Source: Agromyces sp. H66
Lineage (GTDB): Bacteria > Actinomycetota > Actinomycetes > Actinomycetales > Microbacteriaceae
Assembly (NCBI RefSeq): GCF_004959775.1
Contig: NZ_SJZG01000002.1
Location: 310,001 to 374,000 of the forward strand
DNA length: 64,000 bases
Direction of reading: 5' to 3'
In this document: positions 33,976 through 44,275 of the stretch, piece after piece
Layout: each line of letters opens with the position of its first letter
Numbering within the stretch: the first letter of the stretch is position 1
Made by a program: the position numbers and the translations under genes
The notes under the pieces: generated by a model
Databases searched by the model: none
Told to the model about the DNA's origin: nothing
What the model saw: the letters and a program-made list of their open reading frames with translations, nothing else

Positions 33976-34631
33976 CGCTCGCGCCGTTCGAGATCCCGCT
34001 CTGGGCCGACCTCGCGGCGGTGGCCGTCGGCGCGCTGCAGGGCGCGATGTTCGCCGGCCGACTGAAGGAGCGCCGGCTCGACCTGCTCGGCGTCGCGCTC
34101 ATCGGCATCCTCGTCGGCCTCGGTGGCGGCCTGCTCCGCGACATCCTGCTCAACCAGCTGCCGGCGGCCATGAAGAGCAACTGGTACCTGGTCGTCGCGA
34201 CGCTGGCGGCGCTGCTCGGGATGGCGCTGCTGCGCCTGTTCACGCGCCTGAACCCGCTCATCATCGCGCTCGACGCGGTCACGATCGGCCTGTTCGCCGC
34301 GATCGGCACGACGAAGGCGCTCGCCTACGGGGTGCCCGAGGTTCCGGCCGTGTTCGTGGGCGTCGTGTCGGCCGTCGGCGGATCCATCCTCCGCGACGTG
34401 TCGTTGAACCTGCCGATCGCGCTCATGCACGTCGGCTCGCTCTACGCCGTGGCGGCCGCCGCCGGCACCGTGCTCATCGTGGTGCTCGTCGCGCTCGGCG
34501 CGAACATCACCGTCGCGGCGACGACGTGCGTCATCGTGACCACCGCGATCCGCCTCGGGTCGGTGCGGTACGGCTGGAGCCTGCCCGAACAACGCGCGAT
34601 CGCGAGCTGGCGCGTCTGGCGCCGTCCCTGA
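33972..34631 (+). CDS. TRIC-family (UPF0126) membrane protein
   Basis: A 219-aa protein with about seven helices formed by two related halves, each carrying the Gly-rich bend followed by Arg-Asp: GGGLLRDILL and GGSILRDVSL. This is the signature of UPF0126 proteins, bacterial relatives of trimeric intracellular cation channels. Coupled to the SDR gene by ATGA. A long hairpin follows its stop. Confidence 0.85.
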   Translation: MTLAPFEIPLWADLAAVAVGALQGAMFAGRLKERRLDLLGVALIGILVGLGGGLLRDILLNQLPAAMKSNWYLVVATLAALLGMALLRLFTRLNPLIIALDAVTIGLFAAIGTTKALAYGVPEVPAVFVGVVSAVGGSILRDVSLNLPIALMHVGSLYAVAAAAGTVLIVVLVALGANITVAATTCVIVTTAIRLGSVRYGWSLPEQRAIASWRVWRRP

Positions 34632-34647
34632 ATCGGGCCACGAACAA

Positions 34648-34684
34648 CGGATGCCGCAGCCACGAGTCCGTGGCGCGGCATCCG
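34648..34684. terminator. Bidirectional terminator-like hairpin
   Basis: CGGATGCCGC (34648-34657) and GCGGCATCCG (34675-34684) form an outer 10-bp stem; inside, GCCACG and CGTGGC extend it by 6 bp around the loop AGTC, with one bulged A. It sits between the convergent TRIC gene and leuA, 10 bases from the leuA stop. Confidence 0.75.
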
Positions 34685-34694
34685 CTCGTCGTGT

Positions 34695-36488
<1,794 letters not shown>

Positions 36489-36517
36489 CTACGGATGGAT
36501 TCAGCCGACGACGAACT

Positions 36518-36574
36518 CCGCAGCGAGGGAGGCCTGGATTAGGACTCGCTGCGGCAGCTAAGGAGAAGCAGGCC
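36518..36574 (-). ncRNA. LEU element (leader pseudoknot of leuA)
   Basis: On the minus strand CCGCAGCGAG (36545-36554) pairs with CTCGCTGCGG (36518-36527) to form a 10-bp stem with a 17-base loop. Inside the loop CAGGCC (36531-36536) is complementary to GGCCTG (36569-36574) just 5' of the stem, giving a pseudoknot. Conserved pseudoknots of this kind, the LEU element, have been predicted before leuA in most actinobacteria. It ends about 48 bases before the leuA ATG. Confidence 0.85.
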
Positions 36575-36589
36575 ATGAAGCACGGATCA

Positions 36590-36620
36590 AGGGTAGCACC
36601 GACCTCGCGGGCCGGCGCAA
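36590..36620 (-). promoter_or_regulatory. Candidate leuA promoter
   Basis: TTGCGC (36615-36620) and TACCCT (36590-36595) on the minus strand are 19 bases apart, longer than ideal. Transcription would begin near 36583, a few bases before the LEU element's 5' strand, so the whole leader is element plus ribosome site. Confidence 0.4.
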
Positions 36621-36628
36621 TCGTGGAC

Positions 36629-36660
36629 GGGCGGATGCCGCGGCCACGCGACATCCGCCC
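36629..36660 (-). terminator. Terminator-like hairpin after the ABC exporter permease
   Basis: GGGCGGATG (36629-36637) and CATCCGCCC (36652-36660) form a 9-bp stem 5 bases after the permease stop codon. It separates that operon from the leuA promoter. Confidence 0.6.
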
Positions 36661-36665
36661 GACGC

Positions 36666-38066
36666 TCACTCGACCGCGAGCGCGACCACCGGGGCCACCC
36701 GCATGGCGCGCCGTGCGGGTGCGATCGACGCGACGAGCGTGAGCAGGCCCGCCGCGAGGAGGAGCCCGCCGAACATGGCCCACGGAATGCCGGGCAGCAC
36801 GAACGCCGGCTCGCCCTGCACGCCGCCGAGCAGCGACTGGGCACCCGCCCACCCGTAGCCGAAGCCGAGCACGATGCCGGTCACGGTGGCGGCGAGGGTC
36901 AGCGCGGCGCTCTCGGCGACGATCATGCGGCGCAGTTGCCTCCGGTCGAACCCGAGAGCACGGAGCAGGCCCAGCTCGCGGGTGCGCTGCATGACGCTGA
37001 GCGAGAGGGTGTTCACCATGCCGATCGCGGCGATGACGGCGCTGAACCCGATGAGCACGGTGAACACCGCGATCGTGACGTTGAGCATCTCCTCGATGCC
37101 CTGGTACACCTCGGGCTGCACGCGCTGCGCCTCGAGCAGCATCGTGCGGTACGACTCCATGGTCACCGCGAAGGTGGTGACCAGGGTCACCCCGATGACC
37201 AGCCCGATCGTCATCCGAGAGCTGCGCTCCGGGTGGCGCACGGCGTTCTCGGCCGCGAGGCGTGCCGCCGGCGAGCCGCCGAGCGCACGGCCGACCAGGC
37301 GCAGCACGGGCGGCATCACCACGTGCGCGCCGAGCACGATGCCGGTGAACGAGAGGATGCCGCCGGCCATGCCGACGAGGACGCCGTAGGGCTCGGTGAG
37401 TCCCCAGACCACGCCCGCGACGAGCAGGCCCAGGCCGGCCACGAACAGCACGACGGCGCTCGCGTTGCGGACGCGGCGGCGTCCGAGCTCCTCGCGGTCG
37501 GGCTCGGCGGAGTTCCCGATCGCCTGGATCGGCCGCACGCGCAGCACGCGTCGGGAGCCGACCCACGACGCCAGCCACGTCGTGATCACGACGGCGATGG
37601 CCGGGAGGACGACCGCGGCGTTCAGGTAGTCGTACTCGGTCGCCGGCATGACGTCGTTCGCGACGGCGATCTCCTCGAGCGCGAACGCCAGCCCGGTACC
37701 CGCGACGACGCCGATCGCGGCACCGGCGAGCCCGATGCCGAGTCCCTCCTTCGCGATGTGCGCCCGCTGCGCGCGGGCGGTCGAGCCGATGAGGCGCAGG
37801 AGCGCGATGAGCCGGGTTCGACCCGCCACCACGGTCGCCACCGTGTTGGCGGTCACGACCGCGCTGACGTACACGGCGATCACGATGAACACCGTCGCGA
37901 CGATGCCGAGCATGAGGGCGACCGTGTCGCTCTCCCCCGTCACCTCGTCGGCCGCGATGGCCGCGGCGAGGAGGCCGGTGACGTGCAGCAGCGCCACGCC
38001 GAACGTGCCGGCGAGCGCCGCGACGAGCAGGGTGGGCCACTGGTCGGCGAACCGTGAGCGCCTCAC
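36666..38066 (-). CDS. FtsX-like ABC permease (exporter)
   Basis: Membrane partner of the adjacent MacB-like ATPase. The 466-aa protein carries two FtsX-type modules: a first with VALMLGIVATVFIVIAVYVSAV and LIALLRLIGSTARAQRAHIAKEGL, and a second with VFTVLIGFSAVIAAIGMVNTLSLSVMQRTRELGLLRALGFDRRQL, plus extra helices between them. It lacks a big MacB periplasmic domain, as in the smaller exporters for antimicrobial peptides or lipoproteins. GTG 38066 overlaps the ATPase stop (GTGA). Confidence 0.88.
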   Translation of the reverse strand: MRRSRFADQWPTLLVAALAGTFGVALLHVTGLLAAAIAADEVTGESDTVALMLGIVATVFIVIAVYVSAVVTANTVATVVAGRTRLIALLRLIGSTARAQRAHIAKEGLGIGLAGAAIGVVAGTGLAFALEEIAVANDVMPATEYDYLNAAVVLPAIAVVITTWLASWVGSRRVLRVRPIQAIGNSAEPDREELGRRRVRNASAVVLFVAGLGLLVAGVVWGLTEPYGVLVGMAGGILSFTGIVLGAHVVMPPVLRLVGRALGGSPAARLAAENAVRHPERSSRMTIGLVIGVTLVTTFAVTMESYRTMLLEAQRVQPEVYQGIEEMLNVTIAVFTVLIGFSAVIAAIGMVNTLSLSVMQRTRELGLLRALGFDRRQLRRMIVAESAALTLAATVTGIVLGFGYGWAGAQSLLGGVQGEPAFVLPGIPWAMFGGLLLAAGLLTLVASIAPARRAMRVAPVVALAVE

Positions 38067-38824
38067 GCCGCGACCTCCATCGAGAGCATGTACGACGAGA
38101 TCTCCTCGGCCGTCGACCGCGGTGCGTCGCGCACGATGCGGCCGTCGGCGAGGAAGAGGATGCGGTCGGCGTGGCTCGCGGCCACCGGGTCGTGCGTCAC
38201 CATCGCGATCGACTGCCCGTAGCCCGCGCTCGCGCCCGCGAGGAGCCCGAGCACCTCGCGTCCGGTGCGGGAGTCGAGGTTGCCGGTCGGCTCGTCGGCG
38301 AAGACGAGGTCGGGCCTGGTCGCGAGCGCCCGAGCGATGGCGGCGCGCTGCTGCTGTCCGCCCGAGAGCTCGTGCGGCCGGTGCCGAAGACGTGCGCCGA
38401 GTCCCAGGGTCTCGATGAGCTCGTCGATCCAAACCTGCTCGTCGCGGCTGGGCCGGCGGCCGTCGAGCTCGAACGGCAGCAGGACGTTGCCTTCGACGTC
38501 GAGCGTCGGCACGAGGTTGAACGCCTGGAAGACGAAGCCGACGCGGCGGCGGCGGAGCACCGTGAGCGCGAAGTCCGAGAGCTCGGTGATGTCGGTGTCG
38601 CCGAGCCAGACGCGCCCGGCGGTCGGCGAGTCGAGCCCCGCCATGATGTGCATGAGCGTCGACTTCCCCGAGCCCGACGGACCCATGATGGCCGTGAACT
38701 CTCCTCGGCGGAGGCCGAGCGAGACGCCGTCCAGCGCGGTGACCGCGCCCGAGCCGTGTCCGTAGCGCTTGCCGAGGTCGGTGACGCGTGCGATGAGTCC
38801 GAGGTCGGATGGTTGGATCTGCAT
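38063..38824 (-). CDS. MacB/LolD-type ABC exporter ATPase
   Basis: Energises the coupled FtsX-like permease. The 253-aa protein has Walker [19 protein letters not shown]-loop [12 protein letters not shown], signature [16 protein letters not shown], Walker [13 protein letters not shown] and switch His in [26 protein letters not shown] is typical of the MacB/LolD group. ATG 38824 is selected to give the usual N terminus. Downstream of a two-component pair, so induction by an envelope signal is plausible. Confidence 0.93.
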   Translation of the reverse strand: MQIQPSDLGLIARVTDLGKRYGHGSGAVTALDGVSLGLRRGEFTAIMGPSGSGKSTLMHIMAGLDSPTAGRVWLGDTDITELSDFALTVLRRRRVGFVFQAFNLVPTLDVEGNVLLPFELDGRRPSRDEQVWIDELIETLGLGARLRHRPHELSGGQQQRAAIARALATRPDLVFADEPTGNLDSRTGREVLGLLAGASAGYGQSIAMVTHDPVAASHADRILFLADGRIVRDAPRSTAEEISSYMLSMEVAA

Positions 38825-38878
38825 GGGTTCGACGCTACGGCGGGCGCGGGTGCGTGGCATCCGGCCGCGGTCTGGTCT

Positions 38879-38902
38879 CGGGTCATCCTCGAGGATGACC
38901 CG
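38879..38902. promoter_or_regulatory. 24-bp perfect palindrome before the ABC exporter
   Basis: CGGGTCATCCTC at 38879-38890 is followed without spacer by GAGGATGACCCG at 38891-38902, a perfect palindrome centred on CTCGAG. It lies 55-78 bases upstream of the exporter ATPase start and 33 bases after the response regulator stop. It may be the operator for that regulator or a terminator of the regulator operon; there is no U-run. Confidence 0.5.
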
Positions 38903-38905
38903 ACG

Positions 38906-38927
38906 CCCTTCGACAGGCTCAGGGACC
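38906..38927. repeat. REP-like sequence
   Basis: CCCTTCGACAGGCTCAGG followed by GACC matches, from memory, a short intergenic sequence repeated in many Microbacteriaceae genomes (often seen as CCTGAGCCTGTCGAAGGG). A partial second copy (GGGCTCAGGA) follows at 38931. Only one clear copy lies in this window, so the repeat claim rests on recollection. Confidence 0.35.
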
Positions 38928-38934
38928 GACGGGC

Positions 38935-39606
38935 TCAGGAGCCGTCGCCGAGGTCGTGCTCATAGGCGAACACGACGAGCTGCACGCGATCGCGCAGCGA
39001 CAGCTTCGCGAGGATTCGGCTGACGTGCGTCTTCACCGTCGCCTCCGACAGGAACTCGGATGCCGCGATCTCGGAGTTCGAGAGGCCGCGCGCCGCGAGC
39101 CCGAAGATCTCGCGCTCACGCGGCGTCAACTCGGACCAGGCGGCGGGTGCCGGGCGCAGGCCGCTCCCGCGACCGACGTGCGCGAACAGCTCACGCGTCG
39201 CGGCGGCGGCGATGACCTGGTTGCCCTGGTGCACGGTGCGGATCGCGGCGAGCAGGAACTCGGGGTCGGCGTCCTTCAGCACGAACCCGCTCGCGCCCGC
39301 CCGGATCGCCCGGGCCGCGTTCTCGTCGAGGTCGAACGTCGTGAGCACGAGGATGCGCGGCGGCGTGCGACCCTCCGCGTCGGCGTCGGCGAGGATCCGC
39401 TCGGTCGCGGCGATGCCGTCGAGGAGCGGCATCCGCACGTCCATGAGCATGACGTCGGGTCGGGAACGGGCGGCGAGGGCGATCGCCGCGACGCCGTCGC
39501 CCGCCTCCCCCGCGACCTCGAGGTCGGGCTGCGACTCGACGAGCATGCGGACGCCGGCACGGAACAGCGCCTGGTCGTCGACGAGGGCGACGCGGATGCC
39601 GGTCAT
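38935..39606 (-). CDS. NarL-family response regulator
   Basis: A 223-aa regulator with an N-terminal receiver (VALVDDQALFRAGV, phospho-acceptor Asp in VMLMDVRMP, Thr in VLTTFD, Lys in FVLKDA) and C-terminal LuxR-type helix-turn-helix (LTPREREIFGLAARGLSNSEIA, then SEATVKTHVSRILAKL). Its ATG overlaps the kinase stop (ATGA). The gene just downstream is a MacB/FtsX exporter with a 24-bp palindrome before it, the likely target. Confidence 0.95.
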   Translation of the reverse strand: MTGIRVALVDDQALFRAGVRMLVESQPDLEVAGEAGDGVAAIALAARSRPDVMLMDVRMPLLDGIAATERILADADAEGRTPPRILVLTTFDLDENAARAIRAGASGFVLKDADPEFLLAAIRTVHQGNQVIAAAATRELFAHVGRGSGLRPAPAAWSELTPREREIFGLAARGLSNSEIAASEFLSEATVKTHVSRILAKLSLRDRVQLVVFAYEHDLGDGS

Positions 39607-40778
39607 GCGGGCCTCGCCGGCTGGGCCGGGATCCTGGCGGACAGGCGGAACATCCCGTCGTCGCCCGCCTCGGCGCGAAGCGAGCCGCCCGCGAGCTGCG
39701 CGCGCTCCTGCATGCCGGGGATGCCGTGCCGGAACGCCGACGCCGAGTCGCCGGCCGCGACATCCGGTCGCAGCGCGTTCACGATCGCGAGGTCGACGCC
39801 CGTGTCGTGCCACTCGAGGCGGAGGTCGACCGGCGCCGACGTGTCGCCGTGCCGCAGGGCGTTCGTCAGTCCCTCCTGCACGATGCGGTACACGGCGATC
39901 TCGTGCCCGGTGCCGAGTGGCCGTCGCCCACCCGACTCCGTGAAACGCACGTCGAGGCCCGCCGAGCGGACGCGCTCGATGAGCTCGCCGAGATCCTCGA
40001 GCACCGGCTGCGGCGCGTCGCCCTCGTGGTGGCGGAGCTCGGCGAGCAGGAGCCGGACGTCGCCGAGCGCACCGCGCGCGACGCCCGCGATCGTGTCGAG
40101 CGCCTCGACGGCGGCCTCGGGTCGGGTGCGGGCGGCGAACCTCGATCCGTCGGCCTGGGCGATGACCACGGCCAGCGAGTGGGCGACGACGTCGTGCATG
40201 TCCCGTGCGATGCGATTGCGCTCCTGCTCCACGACGTACCGGTACTCCGCGAGCGATCGTTCGCGATTCGCGAGTTCCTCGCGGCGTCGGATGTCGCGCG
40301 AGTCGCGCACCGACCGCACGAGGAGCCCTGCCGTCCACGCGAGCACCAGCACGGCGATCGACGCGACGAAGAGGAGCCCGAGCCCGATCGTGGTCCCGAC
40401 CGCGGTGCTCGTGCTGCCGAGGAGCGCCGCACCGTCGAGCAGCGGCTTCACCACGCCGAGGTAGACGGTCGCGACGACCGCACCGAAACCGGCCGACGCC
40501 AGACCGAGCCATTTCACGACCTGATCGCCCCGCGCCGCCGTGGTGTAGAGCACGCCGAGCACGGCCAGGTCGTAGAGCTGCAGGTCCCGCAACGCGGCCA
40601 TCTGCACGACGGCTGCCGCCCAGGCGATGCCGAGCGAGAGCGCGGGCGAACGCCGCCGCACCGCGAGCGCGCCGGCGAATGCCACCAGTGCCACCAGGTC
40701 GGCGACGTTGCCGAGCAGCGCGAACGGCAGGCAGACGAGCCCGAAGAGCACCGCGAGCACGATGTCGGTCGTGATCAT
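39603..40778 (-). CDS. Membrane sensor histidine kinase (HisKA_3)
   Basis: A 391-aa kinase with five or so N-terminal helices, a linker helix, the dimerisation and phospho-acceptor helix ERNRIARDMHDVVAHSLAVVIAQADG (His in MHDVVAH) and an HATPase domain (VQEGLTNALRHG, GIPGMQERAQLAGGSL). The sensor is intramembrane, with no large extracytoplasmic domain, typical of kinases for cell-envelope stress. ATG 40778 gives MITTDIVLAV; a GTG 8 codons upstream is possible. Adjacent lipoprotein gene is divergent. Confidence 0.93.
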   Translation of the reverse strand: MITTDIVLAVLFGLVCLPFALLGNVADLVALVAFAGALAVRRRSPALSLGIAWAAAVVQMAALRDLQLYDLAVLGVLYTTAARGDQVVKWLGLASAGFGAVVATVYLGVVKPLLDGAALLGSTSTAVGTTIGLGLLFVASIAVLVLAWTAGLLVRSVRDSRDIRRREELANRERSLAEYRYVVEQERNRIARDMHDVVAHSLAVVIAQADGSRFAARTRPEAAVEALDTIAGVARGALGDVRLLLAELRHHEGDAPQPVLEDLGELIERVRSAGLDVRFTESGGRRPLGTGHEIAVYRIVQEGLTNALRHGDTSAPVDLRLEWHDTGVDLAIVNALRPDVAAGDSASAFRHGIPGMQERAQLAGGSLRAEAGDDGMFRLSARIPAQPARPA

Positions 40779-40951
40779 GCCGCGGCTCGGGGAGGTGTGC
40801 ACCGATCCACCGTACGCCGTGCGGCCCGGACACTCGGCCCCGAACGTGCGGAATCATCCTCCGGTCGTACGCCGGCGCAGACGATCGACGCGCACGAAAC
40901 GTTGGGTCGCAGATCGAAGCTGCGGCCCGCAGAATGGCATCGGAGGCACAG

Positions 40952-41581
40952 GTGAGAGGCACGAAGACCACGGGCGCGCTGCTCGCGACATCCGCCCTGT
41001 TGATGCTGGCCGGCTGCGCCGGTCAGGGCGGCGGTGCGACGGACGGGGACTGGGCTCCCACGCCGCCCGCCCTCCCCGCCGAGGCGACGGCGGTCGGCAC
41101 CGTGCTCGAGAAGGACGGCACGCCCGAGCTCTGCCTCGGCCCGATCGCGGAGTCGTACCCGCCGCAGTGCGGCGGACCCGAGGTCATCGGCTGGGACTGG
41201 GACGCCGTGGAGGGCGAGGAGACCGCTTCGAACGTGACCTGGGGCGCCTACGCCGTGTGGGGCGACTGGAACGGCGAGACCTTCACGATCACCCGGGAGC
41301 CCGTGCTCGCCGCGCTGTACGACCCGATGGTCGACCCCGACGCGCCGAACCCGTGGGACGACTCGCTCCCGCCGGGGGCCCTTCCCGAGTCCGAGGCGAC
41401 GGTCGTGCAGGCCGAACTCGAGGACGTCATGCCGGGCGTCCTGGCGACGGTGTTCGTGAACGGACGCGTCGTCGTCGAGGTGATGTACGACGACGGCAGC
41501 CTGCAGGCGCAGCTCGACGAGCGCTACGGGGACGATGCCGTCGTCGTGATCCCGAGCCTGAAGCCCGTCGACGCCGGATGA
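40952..41581 (+). CDS. Putative lipoprotein, unknown function
   Basis: A 209-aa secreted lipoprotein: signal TTGALLATSALLMLAGC with lipidated Cys, then a Gly/Asp linker and a compact domain with four aromatic-rich strands (VIGWDWDAVEGEE, WGAYAVWGDWNGETFTI). I know no domain for it. GTG 40952 is chosen because GGAGG is five bases upstream; an ATG six codons earlier lacks one. It faces the histidine kinase across 173 bases and might be an accessory sensor. Confidence 0.75.
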   Translation: MRGTKTTGALLATSALLMLAGCAGQGGGATDGDWAPTPPALPAEATAVGTVLEKDGTPELCLGPIAESYPPQCGGPEVIGWDWDAVEGEETASNVTWGAYAVWGDWNGETFTITREPVLAALYDPMVDPDAPNPWDDSLPPGALPESEATVVQAELEDVMPGVLATVFVNGRVVVEVMYDDGSLQAQLDERYGDDAVVVIPSLKPVDAG

Positions 41582-41608
41582 CACGCGCGGGCGTCAGCGC
41601 GCGCGGCG

Positions 41609-42502
41609 TCAGAACCCGAGCCGGCCGAGCTGCTTCGGGTCGCGCTGCCAGTCCTTCGCGACCTTCACGTGCAGGGCGAGGTAGACCTTGCGGCCGAGGA
41701 GCGCCTCGATCTGGGCGCGCGCCGTGGCGCCCACCTCGCGCAGGCGTTGCCCGCCCTTGCCGATGATGATGCCCTTCTGGCTGTCGCGCTCGACGAAGAC
41801 GTTCGCGTAGATCTCGAGGAGGTCCTTGTCCTCCCGCTCGATCATGTCGTCGACGGTCACGGCGATCGAGTGCGGCAGCTCGTCGGAGACGCCCTCGAGC
41901 GCGGCCTCCCGCACGAACTCCGCGATGCGCTCGGCGGTGTCCTCGTCGGTGCGGGCCTCGGCCGGGTAGAGCGGATGCTCCGACACGGGCATGAGCTTCA
42001 GGAGCTCGTCGACGAGGACGTCGAGCTGCTCGCCCCTCGGCGCCGACACGGGGATGATCGCGTCCCACTCCCGGAGCTCGGAGACGGCCAGCAACTGCTC
42101 GGCCACCTTCGATTTCGCCGCGGCATCCGTCTTGGTGACGATCGCCACCTTCCGGGCGCGCGGATACTGGTCGAGCTGCTCGTTGATGAAGCGGTCGCCC
42201 GGTCCGATGGCCTCGTTCGCGGGCACGCAGAACGCGATGACGTCGACGTCGCCGAGGGTCGACTGCACGAGCGTGTTCAGACGCTCGCCGAGGAGGGTCC
42301 GCGGCCGGTGCAGCCCCGGGGTGTCGACGAGGATGAGCTGCCCGTGCTCGCGGTGCACGATGCCCCGGATGGCGCGGCGCGTCGTCTGCGGCTTCGAGCT
42401 CGTGATCGCGACCTTCTCGCCGACGAGGGCATTGGTGAGGGTCGACTTGCCGACGTTCGGCCGCCCGACGATCGAGACGAACCCGGCACGGTACTCAGCC
42501 AC
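41609..42502 (-). CDS. era: GTPase Era
   Basis: Ribosome-associated GTPase for 30S maturation. G1 GRPNVGKST, G2 region TTRRAIRG, G3 DTPG, G4 TKTD and a C-terminal KH domain with GIIIGKGGQRLREVG are all visible in 297 aa. Starts 8 bases inside the CorC-like gene. Last gene of the hrcA-to-era run. Confidence 0.98.
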   Translation of the reverse strand: MAEYRAGFVSIVGRPNVGKSTLTNALVGEKVAITSSKPQTTRRAIRGIVHREHGQLILVDTPGLHRPRTLLGERLNTLVQSTLGDVDVIAFCVPANEAIGPGDRFINEQLDQYPRARKVAIVTKTDAAAKSKVAEQLLAVSELREWDAIIPVSAPRGEQLDVLVDELLKLMPVSEHPLYPAEARTDEDTAERIAEFVREAALEGVSDELPHSIAVTVDDMIEREDKDLLEIYANVFVERDSQKGIIIGKGGQRLREVGATARAQIEALLGRKVYLALHVKVAKDWQRDPKQLGRLGF

Positions 42503-43811
42503 GGTGGTTCCTTCCTTCGAGCTCGCCCGTGTCGAACGCCGACTGCGCGTCGATGAGCGCCTGGTCGCGTTCGACGAGGATCGTCGCGATGCGCTTGCGG
42601 CGCCCCTCGGTGCGTTCGGCCTCGAGGATCAGCCCCGACACGGTCACGCGCTCGCCGGGAAGCGGTAGGTGGCCGAGCTCCTTGGCGAGCAGCCCGCCCG
42701 CGGAATCGACGTCCTCGTCCTCGAGGTCGAGCCCGAACAACTCGCCGAGCTCGTCGATCGGCAGGCGCGCGTTGACGCGGTACCGGCCGTCGCCGAGCTC
42801 TTCCACCTGCGCCGCCTCCCGGTCGTACTCGTCGGAGATGTCGCCGACGAGCTCTTCGATGAGGTCCTCGAGGGTCGCGAGACCGGCGATGCCGCCGTAC
42901 TCGTCGACCACCATCGCGAGGTGGTTCGACTCGAGCTGCATCTGGCGCAGCAGCGCGTCGGCCTTCATCGAATCGGGCACGAACAGGGCCGGACGCGCGA
43001 GTTCGCCGACGGTGAGCGCCTCGGCGTCGAGCGGCCGCTCGAAGCTCAGCCGCGCGAGGTCGCGGAGGTACAGGATGCCGGTCACGTCGTCGGCGTCCTT
43101 CGCGATCACCGGGATGCGCGAGAAGCCCGCCTTCAGGAAGAGCGCCATCGCCTGCGCGAGGTGCGCCGTGGCATCGATCGTGATCATGTCGGTGCGTGGC
43201 ACCATCACCTCGCGCACCACCGTGTCGTTGAACTCGAAGATCGAGTGGATGAGCTCGCGGTCGCCCTCCTCGAGCACCTCCAGCTCGGTCGCCTCGTCGA
43301 CCATGCTGAGCAGCTGCTCCTCGCTCGACACGCCGGCGAACCGGATGCGGCCCGGCGTCACGCGGTTGCCGAGCGACACGAGGGCGTTCGCGAGCGGACC
43401 GAGCAGCACGCGCAGGAAATGCACCAGCGGGGCGGTCAGCCGGAGCACCGTCGCCGGATGTGCGCGCCCGACGCTGCGCGGACTCGCGCCCACGAGCACG
43501 AACGAGACCGCCGTCATGATGAGCGCCGAGTACAGCAGCACGAGCCACACGTTGTCGACGAACGTCGCGAACGCGAGCGTGACGAGCACCGCCGCCGTCG
43601 TCTCGGCGATGATGCGCATGAAGTTCACGGCGTTCACGTGCGCGCCCGCGTCGTCGGCGATCGCGAGGAGCGAGCGACGCGCACGCGATGCGATCGCGAG
43701 CTCGGTGACATCCGCTCGCGAGCTCGCGCCGATCGCCGAGTCCACGGCCGCCATGAGGCCGCCGAACGCGACGAGCACGATGGCCGCTCCGATGAAGAGC
43801 CAGGGCTGCAT
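42495..43811 (-). CDS. CorC/HlyC-family membrane protein (DUF21-CBS-CorC)
   Basis: A 438-aa protein with an N-terminal DUF21 membrane domain (three to four helices), two CBS domains (VMVPRTDMITIDATAHLAQAMALF; LESNHLAMVVDEYGGIAGLATLEDLIEELVGDI) and a C-terminal CorC_HlyC domain. Such proteins are linked to magnesium/cobalt efflux. Located between ybeY and era as usual in actinobacteria. Starts 2 bases after the ybeY stop. Confidence 0.93.
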   Translation of the reverse strand: MQPWLFIGAAIVLVAFGGLMAAVDSAIGASSRADVTELAIASRARRSLLAIADDAGAHVNAVNFMRIIAETTAAVLVTLAFATFVDNVWLVLLYSALIMTAVSFVLVGASPRSVGRAHPATVLRLTAPLVHFLRVLLGPLANALVSLGNRVTPGRIRFAGVSSEEQLLSMVDEATELEVLEEGDRELIHSIFEFNDTVVREVMVPRTDMITIDATAHLAQAMALFLKAGFSRIPVIAKDADDVTGILYLRDLARLSFERPLDAEALTVGELARPALFVPDSMKADALLRQMQLESNHLAMVVDEYGGIAGLATLEDLIEELVGDISDEYDREAAQVEELGDGRYRVNARLPIDELGELFGLDLEDEDVDSAGGLLAKELGHLPLPGERVTVSGLILEAERTEGRRKRIATILVERDQALIDAQSAFDTGELEGRNHRG

Positions 43812-43813
43812 GG

Positions 43814-44275
43814 TCAGCGACGCCGCTCCTGCATCGTGAAGCCCACGAGGAGGTCGCGCTGGATGCCGAACATCTCCTTCTCCTCGGCCGGCTCGGCGTG
43901 ATCGAATCCCAGCAGGTGCAGGAGGCCGTGCGTCGTGAGCAGCAGCAGCTCGTCGGAGAGCGGATGCCCCGCCGTCTTCGCCTGCGCCTCGGCGACCTGC
44001 GGGCACAGCACGATGTCGCCGAGCAGCCCCGGCGGGGCGGGCTGGTCCTCTGTGCCTGGCCGGAGCTCGTCCATGGGGAAGCTCAGCACATCGGTCGGCC
44101 CGGGCTCGTCCATCCACTGCACGTGCAGCTGCTCCATCGCACCCTCGTCGACGAGCACGATCGCGAGCTCCGCGTCGGGGTGCACGTGCATGGCATCGAG
44201 CACGTAGACCGCGAGTCGCTGGAGCGCGGCCTCGTCGACCTCGATGCCGGACTCGTTGTTGACCTCGATGCTCAC
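43814..44275 (-). CDS. ybeY: Endoribonuclease YbeY
   Basis: Zinc-dependent RNase for 16S rRNA maturation. The 153-aa product has the metal site [11 protein letters not shown] (three His) and the preceding conserved [19 protein letters not shown] 44275 overlaps the phoH stop (GTGA). Confidence 0.97.
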   Translation of the reverse strand: MSIEVNNESGIEVDEAALQRLAVYVLDAMHVHPDAELAIVLVDEGAMEQLHVQWMDEPGPTDVLSFPMDELRPGTEDQPAPPGLLGDIVLCPQVAEAQAKTAGHPLSDELLLLTTHGLLHLLGFDHAEPAEEKEMFGIQRDLLVGFTMQERRR

